42,760 nt of DNA, taken from assembly GCA_003427395.1 (NCBI GenBank), contig BFEA01000724.1, positions 183,823 through 226,582 on the forward strand, given 5' to 3'. Below the pieces are notes generated by a model. It saw nothing but the letters and a program-made list of their open reading frames with translations, had not been told where the DNA came from and did not search any database. The translations under genes and the position numbers were made by a program. The stretch is from Chara braunii. Taxonomy: Eukaryota; Streptophyta; Charophyceae; Charales; Characeae. This document shows, in pieces, positions 9,896-19,466 of the stretch (within the stretch, counting starts at the first letter, position 1; each line of letters begins with the position of its first letter).

Positions 9896-10421
9896 CCCTT
9901 TGTACTAGCTCATTAGGTAAGTCTCCAATGAGGAAATGAACATTCACATTGACCTTTCTCTTCTTCTTAATCTTCATTTTTTTATCATGTTTAAGAGCAA
10001 GAAGCCTCATACCTCCCGGATGTCTAGGGTCCAACTTATTCCATGAGCTATCACAGACATGGTCCATTGCATCTTTCTTTGCCACCCCACTCCTTACATC
10101 CTCCTCAAGAGGCTTGCAATAGGTAATAATATGTCCGCTTTCGCCACAATAGTAGCAAGCAAAACTCCTCTTAGGACGCTCATCATATTTTCTTCTCTCT
10201 CTGTTACCTCCATCACCACTCTTCCCATTCCTTTTGGTTCTAGACGAATCCCCCTTCTTATCATGATTTTCGTTGTCATCATCATCGTCGTCATCTTCCT
10301 CACTTTCAGCCTTTTTTTTCCCCCTATCATCCACAGCATGCGTTGCAGGCCTTGTAAGCATAAAGTTAGCCATCACTTTTTGAAAAATATTCTCAGCAGT
10401 TAGATTGCTTCCTCTATTCAT
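9837..10421 (-). pseudogene. Gag C-terminal part with CCHC zinc knuckle
   Basis: The frame holds an acidic run (DDDDDDDNENHDKKGD), a basic region and a CCHC knuckle, CYYCGESGHIITYC (C-x2-C-x4-H-x4-C), which binds RNA in nucleocapsid proteins. After DPRHPGGMR and a Lys-rich run it reads into the integrase region in the wrong frame. The fusion point probably lies in the last ~60 codons and marks the loss of PR-RT-RNase H. It continues upstream into the gag core through a stop near 10439 and frameshifts near 10600 and 10800. Confidence 0.85.
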
Positions 10422-10439
10422 TTCATTCTCAGTCTCTCA

Positions 10440-11109
10440 ATCCTTGGCCAAGGTACTGATCTGATCCAGTGACCATTTCTTATGGGAGACAGTAGGTAGA
10501 GTTCTTATGATTACAACCATTTCATCCCATCTGAGAGGATAATGTTGAGCTTGATTAAGAACTGCTTGCCTTTCAGTGTCAGTAAAATTTGTCAAAATAT
10601 AACGCATCTCTGAGAGTCATCCAAATGTGAAATTTTTCTTGCTGTTCGGATGAAGGTATAAAGAAAAACATTGAGAGTGTCATATTTAGCTCTTCTGATA
10701 TTGAGTAAATCCTTAGTTGTGGTTGGAACTGAATCTTTCTCGAATATTTTTTTCAGTCTCTCCTTGACCTCTTCCCAGGTAGTGACACCTCCCATTAGTT
10801 CTTGAACTGTCAGTCAGATAGAAGGTGCTTAAGCCGTTGCTTATCTGTCCAGCCATAACTGAGTCCAAATAATTCATACTCGTCCAATAAATCATTAACC
10901 TGAGGTCCTCTGAAGCATGAAATTCTCTCATCTGGTCTCTTTGCTATTGCAATGTCTGACCATCCTTTTATAGTATCAACTCTCTCAACCAGTTCCCGTA
11001 TAACCCCAACCAAACCCTCTTCATTGGTCCCTGCTGATGTACTCGGTCTTCCTCGTCCCGCCATTTTGACCATAGATCTTTCCCAAATATTCTCTTCTCT
11101 TTCTGTCAC
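10440..11109 (-). pseudogene. Gag core, frameshifted
   Basis: Three frames read in succession give a gag-like protein. 11109-10810 has an ATG and includes MAGRGRPSTSAG and GWTDKQRLKHLL. 10795-10592 includes TTWEEVKERLKKIFEKD and LRR-like spacing around RRAKYDTLNVFLYTFIRTAR. The last runs from about 10590 to 10440 and includes NQAQHYPLRWDEMV. The pattern W..(V)..L...F.......L...KY..L..F...F...AR is that of the retrotransposon gag (capsid) domain. The ORF starts 25 bases after the end of the preceding small ORF (module A4). Confidence 0.75.
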
Positions 11110-11134
11110 TCTTATCCTTTTTATTCTCTGCCCT

Positions 11135-11401
11135 TCAATCCCTCACTCTTCTTGCAAGAGATACTGGCTCGTTCCTTTCTTCTCTAGTCTGCTCTACCCC
11201 CTGAAAGTTCTGTACATATAGGGTATAAGCAATAATTGACTGGGTAGTAATCAAGGGCAGTGCAATCCTTCTCAGCCTTCCAATGTAATCTTCAACCAAC
11301 TCTCTCTCATCATCTCTACTCAGTCTTCTGTCATACCCCTTTATAGTACCCCGAATCATAAAATATCGAGTCAGGTCTATAATCTCATAATCAAATTGCA
11401 T
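11135..11401 (-). CDS. Small ORF, module A copy 4
   Basis: This 88-residue ORF has its own ATG, which overlaps the stop of the previous ORF (ATGCAATTTGA shared at 11391-11401). The signature segment is RRIALPLITTQSIIAYTLYV. It aligns without gaps to RDSALRIITDQTEVNYLLKV (A3), MEHALTLVRNRTKIEYTYYL (A2) and REYAVQMVTDEVYIEYVIYF (A1). The common pattern is A-L, two aliphatics, often T, then I/V-x-Y-x2-Y-hydrophobic, about 20 residues. A C-terminal SLARR is shared with A3. Predicted topology is strand, helix, strand. Function unknown. I do not recognise the family. Confidence 0.6.
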   Translation of the reverse strand: MQFDYEIIDLTRYFMIRGTIKGYDRRLSRDDERELVEDYIGRLRRIALPLITTQSIIAYTLYVQNFQGVEQTREERNEPVSLARRVRD

Positions 11402-11699
11402 CGTTTACAGACAGACCACTGTTGATCCTTCTTGCAAGAGAGATCCGTTGCTGGAAAGTGTGATATGATACTCTCTCAATAGTTCTCACTTTCACCACTT
11501 TCAACAGATAGTTAACCTCAGTCTGATCAGTGATAATTCTCAAGGCAGAATCTCTCATGCGATCTAAGAAAGAATGCAAAAACTCAAACTCATCCAGGGT
11601 AGAAAGATTTCTGTCAGAGATCCGAAGAGTCCCCTCCACCTTGGCTACTCTACCTTCCAGCACAACTCCTAGTGTCAGCTGTTCAGTCAAGTTGGGCAT
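11391..11699 (-). CDS. Small ORF, module A copy 3
   Basis: This 102-residue ORF starts at a genuine ATG and lies 41 bases after the end of the module B4 frame. It carries the module A signature (RDSALRIITDQTEVNYLLKV) about two-thirds along and ends RISLARRINSGLSVNDAI. Its stop overlaps the ATG of A4 by 11 bases. The N-terminal half (VVLEGRVAKVEGTLRISD) is beta-rich, like the equivalent part of A4 and A0. Function unknown. Confidence 0.6.
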   Translation of the reverse strand: MPNLTEQLTLGVVLEGRVAKVEGTLRISDRNLSTLDEFEFLHSFLDRMRDSALRIITDQTEVNYLLKVVKVRTIERVSYHTFQQRISLARRINSGLSVNDAI

Positions 11700-11740
11700 T
11701 GTTAAGCATCATAAACAATATCCGAAAGGTAGATCTCAGG

Positions 11741-12276
11741 TTAAACATAATCAGGGACCTCGAATCTGTGTTCAAAGGTACTCAGGAGTAGGGATTTTAT
11801 CATCACAGTGGAGTCTTTTTCTCTTTCTCTACCAATATCAGCAATAGCTTCTAGCAGAGGCATCCAATCTCTCATGCCTTCAAATCCCTTAGCAACCGAG
11901 AACTCGGGAAGCCTCTCGAATTGTCTTACTTCGTTCCCCCAGGTTACTTTTCTCTTTAACTTTTCAAGCCACTCTTTGGTTCTTATGAGACTGATATAAG
12001 CGCTCCTGTCTGACACTTCAAGTAGTCATCTTCCTTTTCTAGGCCTGCTGGTACATAAATCCGTACGTCCAGGCTGCCAGTATTCAGGAATTTGACCACG
12101 GGGATGTGAAATAATATGGACCCTCTCTCGCAAGTCTCATACCTCAGAATCACAAAAGGATTATCACACCCTATCACCTCATACAGTTTACCCCTCACAG
12201 TAGTTATCCTGGCTACTGAGAGTATTCTTCTTTGGCTCTCTTCACTTTCCATGCAAACTTTATCATGACATACCAA
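11741..12276 (-). pseudogene. Module B copy 4, frameshifted
   Basis: 12276-11983 encodes GSLDVRIYVPAGLEKEDDY, the module B signature (hydrophobic-D/N-hydrophobic-R-x-Y-hydrophobic). The homologous second half lies in another frame (12016-11741): RLPEFSVAKGFEGMRDWM corresponds to the RPPIP...DGTSWL part of B1. A frameshift therefore falls at about 11990-12020. Upstream text (YEVIGCDNPFVILRYET) matches the RYEV...Y region of B2 and B3. It is followed 41 bases later by module A3. Function unknown. Confidence 0.55.
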
Positions 12277-12601
12277 TTGTTTTTAGACAGATTGATATCA
12301 GGTAAAGGAGGGACTGGAAATCCAGCAAAGACAGTAAATCGAGTCGACCAGTGAAGCATTTGTTCTCTCTTTCAAGTCTCTCTTTCTCTCTCAGTACTGC
12401 AACTTCAGCAAATCCCCAGCATCTCCCATACACTCCATCAGCGCTTCTTTCTTTTGGAACATAGATTCTCACATCATACACATCTAGATCTGTGAAATAA
12501 AAGGTCGGTACATATAATCGTTCCTGCTCCCATCTGCTCTCGACCATCTCATACCTGACAATTTCATATGGAAATGCCTCTCTCTTGTTTAGAGTATTCA
12601 A
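12240..12601 (-). pseudogene. Module B copy 3, frameshifted
   Basis: It starts at an ATG and reads EAFPYEIVRYEM, then LYVPTFYFTDLDVYDVRIYVPKE, the module B signature, then a charged helix (LREKERLERENK). In this frame the end is unrelated, but a second frame at about 12335-12240 gives VPPLPDINLSKNNWYVM. That matches the PPIP...W block of B1 and B2. One frameshift near 12335 explains this. It sits between B2 and B4. Confidence 0.55.
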
Positions 12602-12695
12602 CGACCTTAGGAGACATTCAACCTTCTCTTAACTTTGACTCGAACCTCTGCCAAAATTTGACCTTCTTTGTCGGATTACTTCTGCTGAAATCTCT

Positions 12696-13142
12696 TCAAC
12701 TCTCATGACCACCGTTTCTTTTCTCCCTTGTCAATACCATGTTGATTTTTGGCAGCCAATTAGTCCCATCACAATAGCTGTCAGGTATAGGAGGGATTGG
12801 GACAGTCTTGTATGTTACTAACATTATAACCCATTCCACTTTCCTCTTTTGCTTGATCAAGTCTGTCTTTTCATCATAAATAAATTGGATCACAATCTTC
12901 CATAACCAATTAAAATCCTCACCATCATTGCTGCCTCCTTCCTTGGCGTAAGGGCGAATATTATAAATATCTCCTTCCAAGAAGTGAGTCAGCACTATGC
13001 AGATAGTTGAGCCATAAGAGTGATAGCTCCAACAAACCTCATACCTGTAAGGAAATATCCCTCGTGTAGTAAATTTAGACAATTCTCTCAGAGCATCGTC
13101 GACCAGCATCTGTCCCGATCCGGCCCACTCTCTTCCTTTCAA
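12696..13142 (-). CDS. Module B copy 2, first ORF after the PBS leader
   Basis: About 148 residues. The signature is GDIYNIRPYAKEG, followed by an acidic gap, a helix (FIYDEKTDLIKQKRKVEW) and VPIPPIPDSYCDGTNWLPKI. Upstream, GIFPYRYEVCWSYHSYGS matches the equivalent part of B1 and B3. It is the first open frame after the Asp-type primer-binding site at 13443-13426, with a leader of about 280 bases, so it lies where the extra ORF of Ogre-type plant elements lies, ahead of gag. The first in-frame start is a TTG. An ATG follows at residue 12. No enzyme motif is visible. Confidence 0.55.
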   Translation of the reverse strand: MKGREWAGSGQMLVDDALRELSKFTTRGIFPYRYEVCWSYHSYGSTICIVLTHFLEGDIYNIRPYAKEGGSNDGEDFNWLWKIVIQFIYDEKTDLIKQKRKVEWVIMLVTYKTVPIPPIPDSYCDGTNWLPKINMVLTREKRNGGHES

Positions 13143-13425
13143 TTTTCTTTCAGTGTGTTGGACAAAAATTGAGCATACCTGGTGTCAAGCTGGATTCTCT
13201 CCAGTCAATAATGTCAATCTCCTTTTCCCGATCCAGTGTGATACCTCACACAAGGAAGAAATAAATCACTGTAAGCAGTCGTGATTCTTAAGAAAATCGG
13301 GACTTAAATGTGAATAAATATAATTAACATGAAGCTCATAAAAATGTCAACAGTTCTCACGTCCTAATCAAGGCTCAAAGATGATAATGACCCAAGCTCG
13401 TTCCGGACACGAAAATCTTTTCATG

Positions 13426-13443
13426 TCCCCGACAACGACGCCA
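13426..13443 (-). promoter_or_regulatory. Primer-binding site, tRNA-Asp-like
   Basis: On the minus strand the sequence is TGGCGTCGTTGTCGGGGA. It differs at two C-to-T positions from the tRNA-Asp complement used by many plant Tat/Athila-type elements. It lies four bases after a CA dinucleotide (13449-13448 on the minus strand) that would end the 5' LTR. It would prime minus-strand cDNA synthesis for the element running toward lower coordinates. Confidence 0.7.
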
Positions 13444-13447
13444 TTTT

Positions 13448-13945
13448 TGTCGCACTTTTTCCAGTTGGGCCACTTGGGGCGACCGGAAAACCAACAGGCT
13501 GTCACGCAGGATTTTATATGTGATTGTAATAAATAAAATAAATTAAATAATGCAAATCCCTTCCTGTTGTGTGCGTCCGGCTTCGAGCGAGACCCTTCAA
13601 TTGCGGTCTTCGCCGGTCCCCGGTCTTAGGAATCTTTTATTTTGATTCAGAACAGCAGAGAAGTATGCAAATAATAATCATAAAATTATAGGGTTCTATG
13701 CATGCATCAATAATGTCAATCTGATTTTGAGAACTGGGATAAAAACATCCTCAAAGGCAATCATCAAGCAAGAACAATACAGAAAATAAGACTGACTGAC
13801 TCAAGCAAAGACAGAGACAATTGAATGAGGGAAGAGTGAAAACTCATAATAATCTCAGAAAGTACATGTAAACGGGCATAGTCAGCACCTCACTAGAGTC
13901 CTCACTTATCCCTTTGGTCAGTCTCTCTCAATCTTTTTTCACTGA
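13448..13945 (-). repeat. Probable 5' LTR, 3' portion (R-U5 like)
   Basis: It is directly upstream of the PBS on the minus strand, ends in CA and contains an AATAAA-type signal (aataaaagattcc near 13640). Its far boundary and TG start are not identified, and no second LTR was matched below 8788. It may therefore be longer than shown, and the module ORFs above 13946 could even lie inside it. Confidence 0.45.
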
Positions 13946-14590
13946 TCATCTCTGGTGTCGAGACCCATGCCCACGTACAATCTGAGACTGAGGCTTCGTG
14001 ACAAAATGCCACCTATAGCCAGCAAGCTCTGAGCATGACCATCCGAGGCACATGACACGGTATTTAACAATGGAGCAGAACTCCTCCCACAAAGTAGGCA
14101 GTCCGTCCACTGAGAAGACCCCTCGTCTGAGGTAGGGATACTCGGTGGGCTCGATCAACGCCTCAATGTCGATCACTGCCGGAGAGATGTATCTCTTTGC
14201 CAAACCAATCACATCCAGCCAACTCGTGCCATCAGTGAAAAGAGAAGGGATTGGAGGCCTAGGATAGTCAGTATAAGGCGTCGGCCCGAAGCTGCGGATC
14301 AACGTAGTACCACTCTCATCGAGCTCCCTCTCTCTCTGCTCAAGATATTCGGAGGCTGAGATCCAGACTGGATCGAAAAGTTCATGAGCCTCCTTGCCCT
14401 TCTTTACATAAGGCCTCAGATCGTGAATACTGCCATCAACAAAACTAGTCTGGACAACGAAGATTGACAGATATCCCTGTCTGAAACCAACGGCACTAAC
14501 ATACTGATCATGAAATGCCTCTTTGCATGAGATCCGATTGAGGTTGGCCAGCACTGACTCACTGACCGGAGTAGACAAAACTGTGCGCAT
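13946..14590 (-). CDS. Module B copy 1, the longest
   Basis: This 214-residue ORF is the best-preserved B module. In order it has ISCKEAFHDQYVSAVGF, LSIFVVQTSFVDGS, the signature GSIHDLRPYVKKG, a helix (EYLEQRERELDESG), RPPIPSLFTDGTSWLDVI and a C-terminal extension (GVFSVDGLPTLWEEFCSIV...CLGWSC). The order of conserved blocks matches B2, B3 and B4. It follows the A2 ORF and a Gln/Ser-rich linker ORF on the same strand. No known fold or catalytic motif is recognised. Confidence 0.55.
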   Translation of the reverse strand: MRTVLSTPVSESVLANLNRISCKEAFHDQYVSAVGFRQGYLSIFVVQTSFVDGSIHDLRPYVKKGKEAHELFDPVWISASEYLEQRERELDESGTTLIRSFGPTPYTDYPRPPIPSLFTDGTSWLDVIGLAKRYISPAVIDIEALIEPTEYPYLRRGVFSVDGLPTLWEEFCSIVKYRVMCLGWSCSELAGYRWHFVTKPQSQIVRGHGSRHQR

Positions 14591-14822
14591 GAGTACTCTT
14601 GCCAGTACAAACTGACCTGACGGTCCCGGAGAACTGATTACTAAACTGATTGCAGGAAACAGATTGTTGAAAATTGATTGTTAGAAACCGATCGCTAATA
14701 ACTGATTGTTGATGATCGATTTGCTGATCAGATGATTGATGGATGTCCGGACAAGTGAACTGTACCTGTTCAGAGACAGAACGTTCACTAGTGGCTGTCA
14801 ACAGTCCTCCTTGCTTCCTCAA
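14559..14822 (-). CDS. Gln/Ser-rich ORF between modules A2 and B1
   Basis: 87 codons rich in Gln and Ser (HQSSDQQIDHQQSVISD), encoded by short degenerate repeats of gattgttga/aactgatt type at 14640-14740. It overlaps the end of A2 (14788) and the start of B1 (14590) in other frames. It may be a low-complexity linker of a longer broken polyprotein, or a chance ORF. Confidence 0.3.
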   Translation of the reverse strand: MRKQGGLLTATSERSVSEQVQFTCPDIHQSSDQQIDHQQSVISDRFLTINFQQSVSCNQFSNQFSGTVRSVCTGKSTHAHSFVYSGQ

Positions 14823-15039
14823 TAGTACCTACAGAAGTTATAGTGGTACATAGCCTGTCATTCTTATCATGCAAGTAGTATGTGTACTCGATTTTTGTGC
14901 GATTCCTCACGAGGGTCAGTGCATGTTCCATCATCATAATAATCTGCAAATTGTACTCCTCAACTGCACTCTCTCTCCAAGTCTCCGCAGTGCTCTGATA
15001 CAACGAGCAGGAGACTCTAACTATGTTGTTGTGGTCCAT
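14788..15039 (-). CDS. Small ORF, module A copy 2
   Basis: 83 residues with its own ATG (MDHNNIVRVSCSLYQ). The signature is MEHALTLVRNRTKIEYTYYL, aligning without gaps to A1, A3 and A4. It ends with IEEARR, comparable to SLARR in A3 and A4 and EKTRAELAR in A1. The conserved length and matching start and end suggest a discrete small protein or repeated domain. Function unknown. Confidence 0.6.
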   Translation of the reverse strand: MDHNNIVRVSCSLYQSTAETWRESAVEEYNLQIIMMMEHALTLVRNRTKIEYTYYLHDKNDRLCTTITSVGTIEEARRTVDSH

Positions 15040-15239
15040 ATTCTCACTGCCCTCTCGCTACAATATAGGTTAACAGATAGATTGTTGTTTCGAATAGTTG
15101 TTTCAGACTGTCGTTTCTTATTGTTGTTCCTAGCGGTTGTTCTCTGTTGCCGTTCTTAGTTGCTGCTCTCTGGTGTCGTTCTTAGTTGTTGTTCTCCGGT
15201 TGCCATTTGAGTTGACAGTTTATTGATCAAGCGCAGGCT

Positions 15240-15790
15240 GAATAGAGACTGATTCCACCATTGAGTGTCATTCAGTACACCGTTCTAAGTGTTGTCCTGA
15301 ATGCAGTCCCAAACACCACCCTGAGAACCGCTATGAATACCGTCCCAAATGTAATTCGGAGTACAGTCTTGTTCTGAGCATGACTCTGAATACTGAGTCT
15401 GAGCACCGATCTGGATACCTTTCCTTGATCTTTGGTCCGAATGTCTAAATGTTTACTGTTTGAACACTGATCATTTGCTGGCTGACTGCTGGTTCCTTGC
15501 TGATTGGATTGCTGCCCATCCGCAATTTGGTCACCGATTAATCAATGCTGCTGTAATCGCCTGTCCCAGTGTATTGTTTCTAACCGTCGGCTAGTTACTG
15601 AATACCGACTAGGTTGATGGCTGAAAAGCGATTAACATAATAGTTAGGTAATGACCGAGTGGCAGCCAGACACTGTTCTGAACACTGCCACGAACCCTGC
15701 ACTGAATACTGCTTTGAGCACTAAATGTTGCTCTGAGTACTTGCCCGAATGTTATCTGAGTACTTGTCTGAATGTTGTCTGAATTTTACT
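15240..15790. repeat. Degenerate 10-14-bp repeats (tctgaatactg type)
   Basis: Variants such as ctgaatgcagtcccaaac, ctgaatactgagtctgagcac and ctgagtacttgtctgaatg follow one another across this stretch. There is no convincing coding frame on either strand. It separates modules A1 and A2 and may be a decayed Gln/Ser-type repeat or regulatory repeat. Confidence 0.5.
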
Positions 15791-15905
15791 GATACTTCAG
15801 ACCACCGAACAGCCGATTTACGAGTACTGAGAGCAAAAGTAAAAAGACACTGGAGGGGCTTGCTGCTCAAACATTGGCAGCGCTTTTGGAAGAGTGATTC
15901 AGACG

Positions 15906-16187
15906 CTACTGATTTCGTGCGAGCTCGGCCCTGGTTTTTTCCATTGTTTCCAATGAGGAACTGATACTGTGCAACATGTTGTCCTGCCCATGAAAATATA
16001 TTACGTACTCAATGTATACTTCGTCGGTCACCATTTGGACTGCATACTCACGCAGAGCCACTCTGTGCAATTCCATATCCCGACATGCTTCGTCTTCCCA
16101 ACCTTCCCTTTTATCATTGTTTAATCTGCTTTTTACTACTAGGACCTCCCCTTCTTTCATTTTTCCTATGACTCTCCAAGGATTCAA
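15906..16187 (-). CDS. Small ORF, module A copy 1
   Basis: 93 residues. An internal ATG about ten codons in (MKEGEVLVVKSRLNND) gives a start equivalent to those of A2 and A4. The signature is REYAVQMVTDEVYIEYVIYF, followed by FHGQDNMLHSISSSLETMEK. Compare YLHDKNDRLCTTITSVGTIEE in A2, which is the closest relative by eye. Function unknown. Confidence 0.6.
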   Translation of the reverse strand: MNPWRVIGKMKEGEVLVVKSRLNNDKREGWEDEACRDMELHRVALREYAVQMVTDEVYIEYVIYFHGQDNMLHSISSSLETMEKTRAELARNQ

Positions 16188-19100
16188 TCATCAAGTACGA
16201 TAGCACACTTGATTAACTGCAGATGAGCTCCGTAAGCCTTACACGAAGGAACGAAACTGTTTCTTGGTCTTGGGGTCAGAGGAACTTAACCAGTTAGTCC
16301 AATTAACATTTGTCCTAGTCCATTTAGATGCTGACTAAATGCCATTCAGTTAACGTGATCACCAAACTGGTTTTTAGCACACAGAGGACTGAGAAAAGCA
16401 GCCGACCCCGGCGTAAATAGTAATATCCAGGCCTTGATGATTGCTCGGGCTCTTGAGTGTCGGTTGAACGTTCAGTTGAACAGCACACGAGTACTAGTCC
16501 TCAAAAAAAAATCGTCAAGTGTGCCATTCACACTGGTCTTTTATTTCCCCACTGAATCCCACCACTCAGAAAAACTAACCAATCTGTGTGTGTAAACTTG
16601 CTGGTCTTCCTTTGTCTGCTTGACTGTCAAGTGGCAAAGCAATACAGATCACTTTACTGATCCAAGTCTGATAAGGTTCAGCGATCCTGGTCACTGCTCC
16701 CTCTTCATTCTTCTCGCTTTAGGGAGGTACCCAGCTACAATATCCCCTTTGCCTGTTTTAGATGCTTGCTAGCCACCCAGATTCACGGACTGCTAAACAA
16801 ATCCGATCTGTGTTGACAGCCGGAGTGAAACAGTCCTAAATAAACTAACACATTCTACATAGAATCCCCGCCTGTTCCCACTAGGGGCTTAGAAGGGCTT
16901 TGCCATACCCATTGAATAAAATTTAGGGTGACGGGTTCTGCAATTACTCAAGGACCTCCTATTTTTGCTCATTTCATACCCATAGGGCATGCTCACTATC
17001 ACTCTTAGCAGTTCGCGACCCGCCCTGTTTTGTGAGGGCTCGTTCCCAGGTAATCGCAGGACCCTACGAATGGGTTCGAACTTTTATCCTCAGTCAGCAA
17101 ACACACTTCCTTTGCTCCGTAACTAGTTGTTTCTACAAACTGTCGTCATGACATATCGAGGGAGAGTCTGCCCAGGGTTATCACTCCGTCTACTGAGCAG
17201 TGAGGGACTTAGTCCCCATCAAGCAAGAACTTTGCAATCAAGTAGGCTATCTTTCTCAGTTGGTGTTTTCTTCCTCTACTCTTCATTGCCCAGCTTCATT
17301 CAAACTGATCTCGTCTGAATGTTTTGTATTAAAGTACTAATAATGGGTTGAGTAGAGACTTCACATACATGTTCAAGCTACGTCACAGCTCTCCAGACTT
17401 CACGAGTTACAGACCATAGGAATCGACGAGTCGCAAGCTCCAGTAATCACCCAAATATCTACGATCATAGTACTTGCATGTTTACCAGCTCGCACAGTAT
17501 CACTCAATCCCATTGTCCTTGGACACATAACTTGTCTCATCAGACTCGTTTTCTTCTGTTCAAACTAGTGAGAGAATCATACACTGTCGCTGAGTCCCAA
17601 GGTGAGTGAGTTTTAACAACATCCACAACTGCGTTAATTTATCACGCCATTCACTTACATTTTCACGCAAGCCAAATCTGATGCAAATTGAAGATTAGAA
17701 GCACTCGTACGCAGGGTGTTCAAACCTTTATCTTACGCGGATCCCGATTGGTGATTAGAGCCCCATTTAAAGTCTAACCGTCACCGCTCAAACCTATCAT
17801 CACTCTCGTTTCTTTATTAGCATCAGCACAACAGTATACAGGTCATCCTCACTTTCTTGAACCAGAATTCGATGATGATAACTAATTGAAAGAAGCAAGA
17901 AAAGTAAAGTCCCCTGACCATTGTGACTTCCCACCAACTTACTATAGTTACAACATTGTCGGCTTACGCTGAGATACACTCGATCCGAGTAGCGCTGCAG
18001 CTAGTACTCGGGTTTCTCAACCCCGCGCTTGATGGAGATGACGACCGAGGGAAGAGCCCTTTGCCACTCTGTTAATAACACTTTGGAGTCTGCCTCCCTT
18101 ACAGTGACAATAGGCAGCATGCGAGATTATGGCTTAGTAAAGGCCAGCTCGGCATGTCAACCCACAAGTGTCGAGCTCGAGGCATTTAAACACAGAAGTC
18201 GAAAATGGTCAGCGGATGATGGGAAAGATAATTATGTTTTCCGTTGACGATTGTTTATTCTCATCCCTCGAATTACGAGCGGCTTCTATCTCTCATGACA
18301 GCATGCGATGACTAAAAGGCAACTTGCGCACTGTGCGTATCATTTGAGCGTAAGCATTTCAGAGGTTTACCTGCGTCTCCCCTCTCTCATCTCCCCTGAC
18401 CACTACGTTAGACTACGGACAATCCTTTTTGCATCTCACCGTCTCTCCTGTCACCAACCTTTTCCCCTCTCACTCCCTCCAGTAGCCCACAGGCCTCACT
18501 GCGAGTTCATATCACGACGTGTCATGATCTCAAGAAAACGACGTCAAAGAGTTCGTCCTCGCAGTTAGCCCAAGGTAATCTCTGGTACCCTCATCGTCGC
18601 CACTAGGTTGCGTGTATCCTTCCAAAATGATCACAGTGTGCGAAAACTTCACATTCAGTTTATACTTAGAGACATCAGCAGTTACACACGCTTGTACGTC
18701 TGCTCCAATAAAGATGAGAAAAAGCATCGAGTTCAACTCTCTCCTCCGTTTAACTAGCCGCGCACTGAAGCCGAGTTGAAGTCCGCATCTCAGGCACATG
18801 CACCGCACCCCCTTGTCCCATCTCTTTGGTCTTCTCTCTTTTACTGCCACCAGATTGTCCACGTGTAACCCGCGTACTAGCGCAGTGCCTCATGCATGTG
18901 CTAGTACTGACTACAGCCCAGAGAGCAAGAGCCTGGACCATCCGCAGCATCAGCGTTGACCTCCTCGTTGCCCAGACTGCATGAGTTGCCCCAGTACCTG
19001 TTGGCGAGCGAGTGTCTCCCAAGAAACAGTTGATGTTACCACCCTGCAAGCTCGCTCCCCTCTCTCACTGTTTCTTCACGCGCCGATGTCAAGGTTGACG

Positions 19101-19466
19101 TCAGTCTCTCTAACTGCACGTGCATTCCGCTCTTGCTCCTCTCTTGCCGCACGCCTACTCGTTCTCTGCTTAGCAGCCCCTCATTAGCGCACATCCTCCC
19201 AGTTCTGGAGAGACATGCACTGCCCCGCGTCCTTATTACACAGTCTCTCTTTTCGTTGACCGCCCTCTCGCAGGCCCCGCCACCTGTCGCGTGTGTTGAT
19301 TCCCTTTCTTGCCTTACACCCGTTTCCTACCTTTACTCTGTTTTCCTCCGATCCCGTGGCCTCCGGTCTCGAGGCCTCTGGGAGTCGGCTGTCGTGAGCT
19401 GGCCTCGGGTCCCTTTTCCACCGGATCTGCAGCTCGGTGGTGCTTTTGGATCTCCTCGGGTCCGTT
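16188..19466. other. Long stretch without a supportable gene
   Basis: Short ORFs on both strands show no recognisable domain. On the minus strand, 19049-18530 contains frames with faint module A-like composition (for example VSKYKLNVKFSHTVIILEGY), but the match is too weak to call. The composition is that of decayed LTR or intergenic DNA. No tRNA, terminal repeat or splice-supported gene was found. Confidence 0.4.

Noticed and set aside
14992-15003. gctctgataca, near-complement of a Met-type PBS on the minus strand
   Set aside because: It lies inside the A2 ORF, mismatches at its end, and no LTR end adjoins it.
18530-19049. Additional module A copy
   Set aside because: Only general strand-helix-strand flavour. 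The Ala-Leu/Tyr signature is absent and frames are broken.
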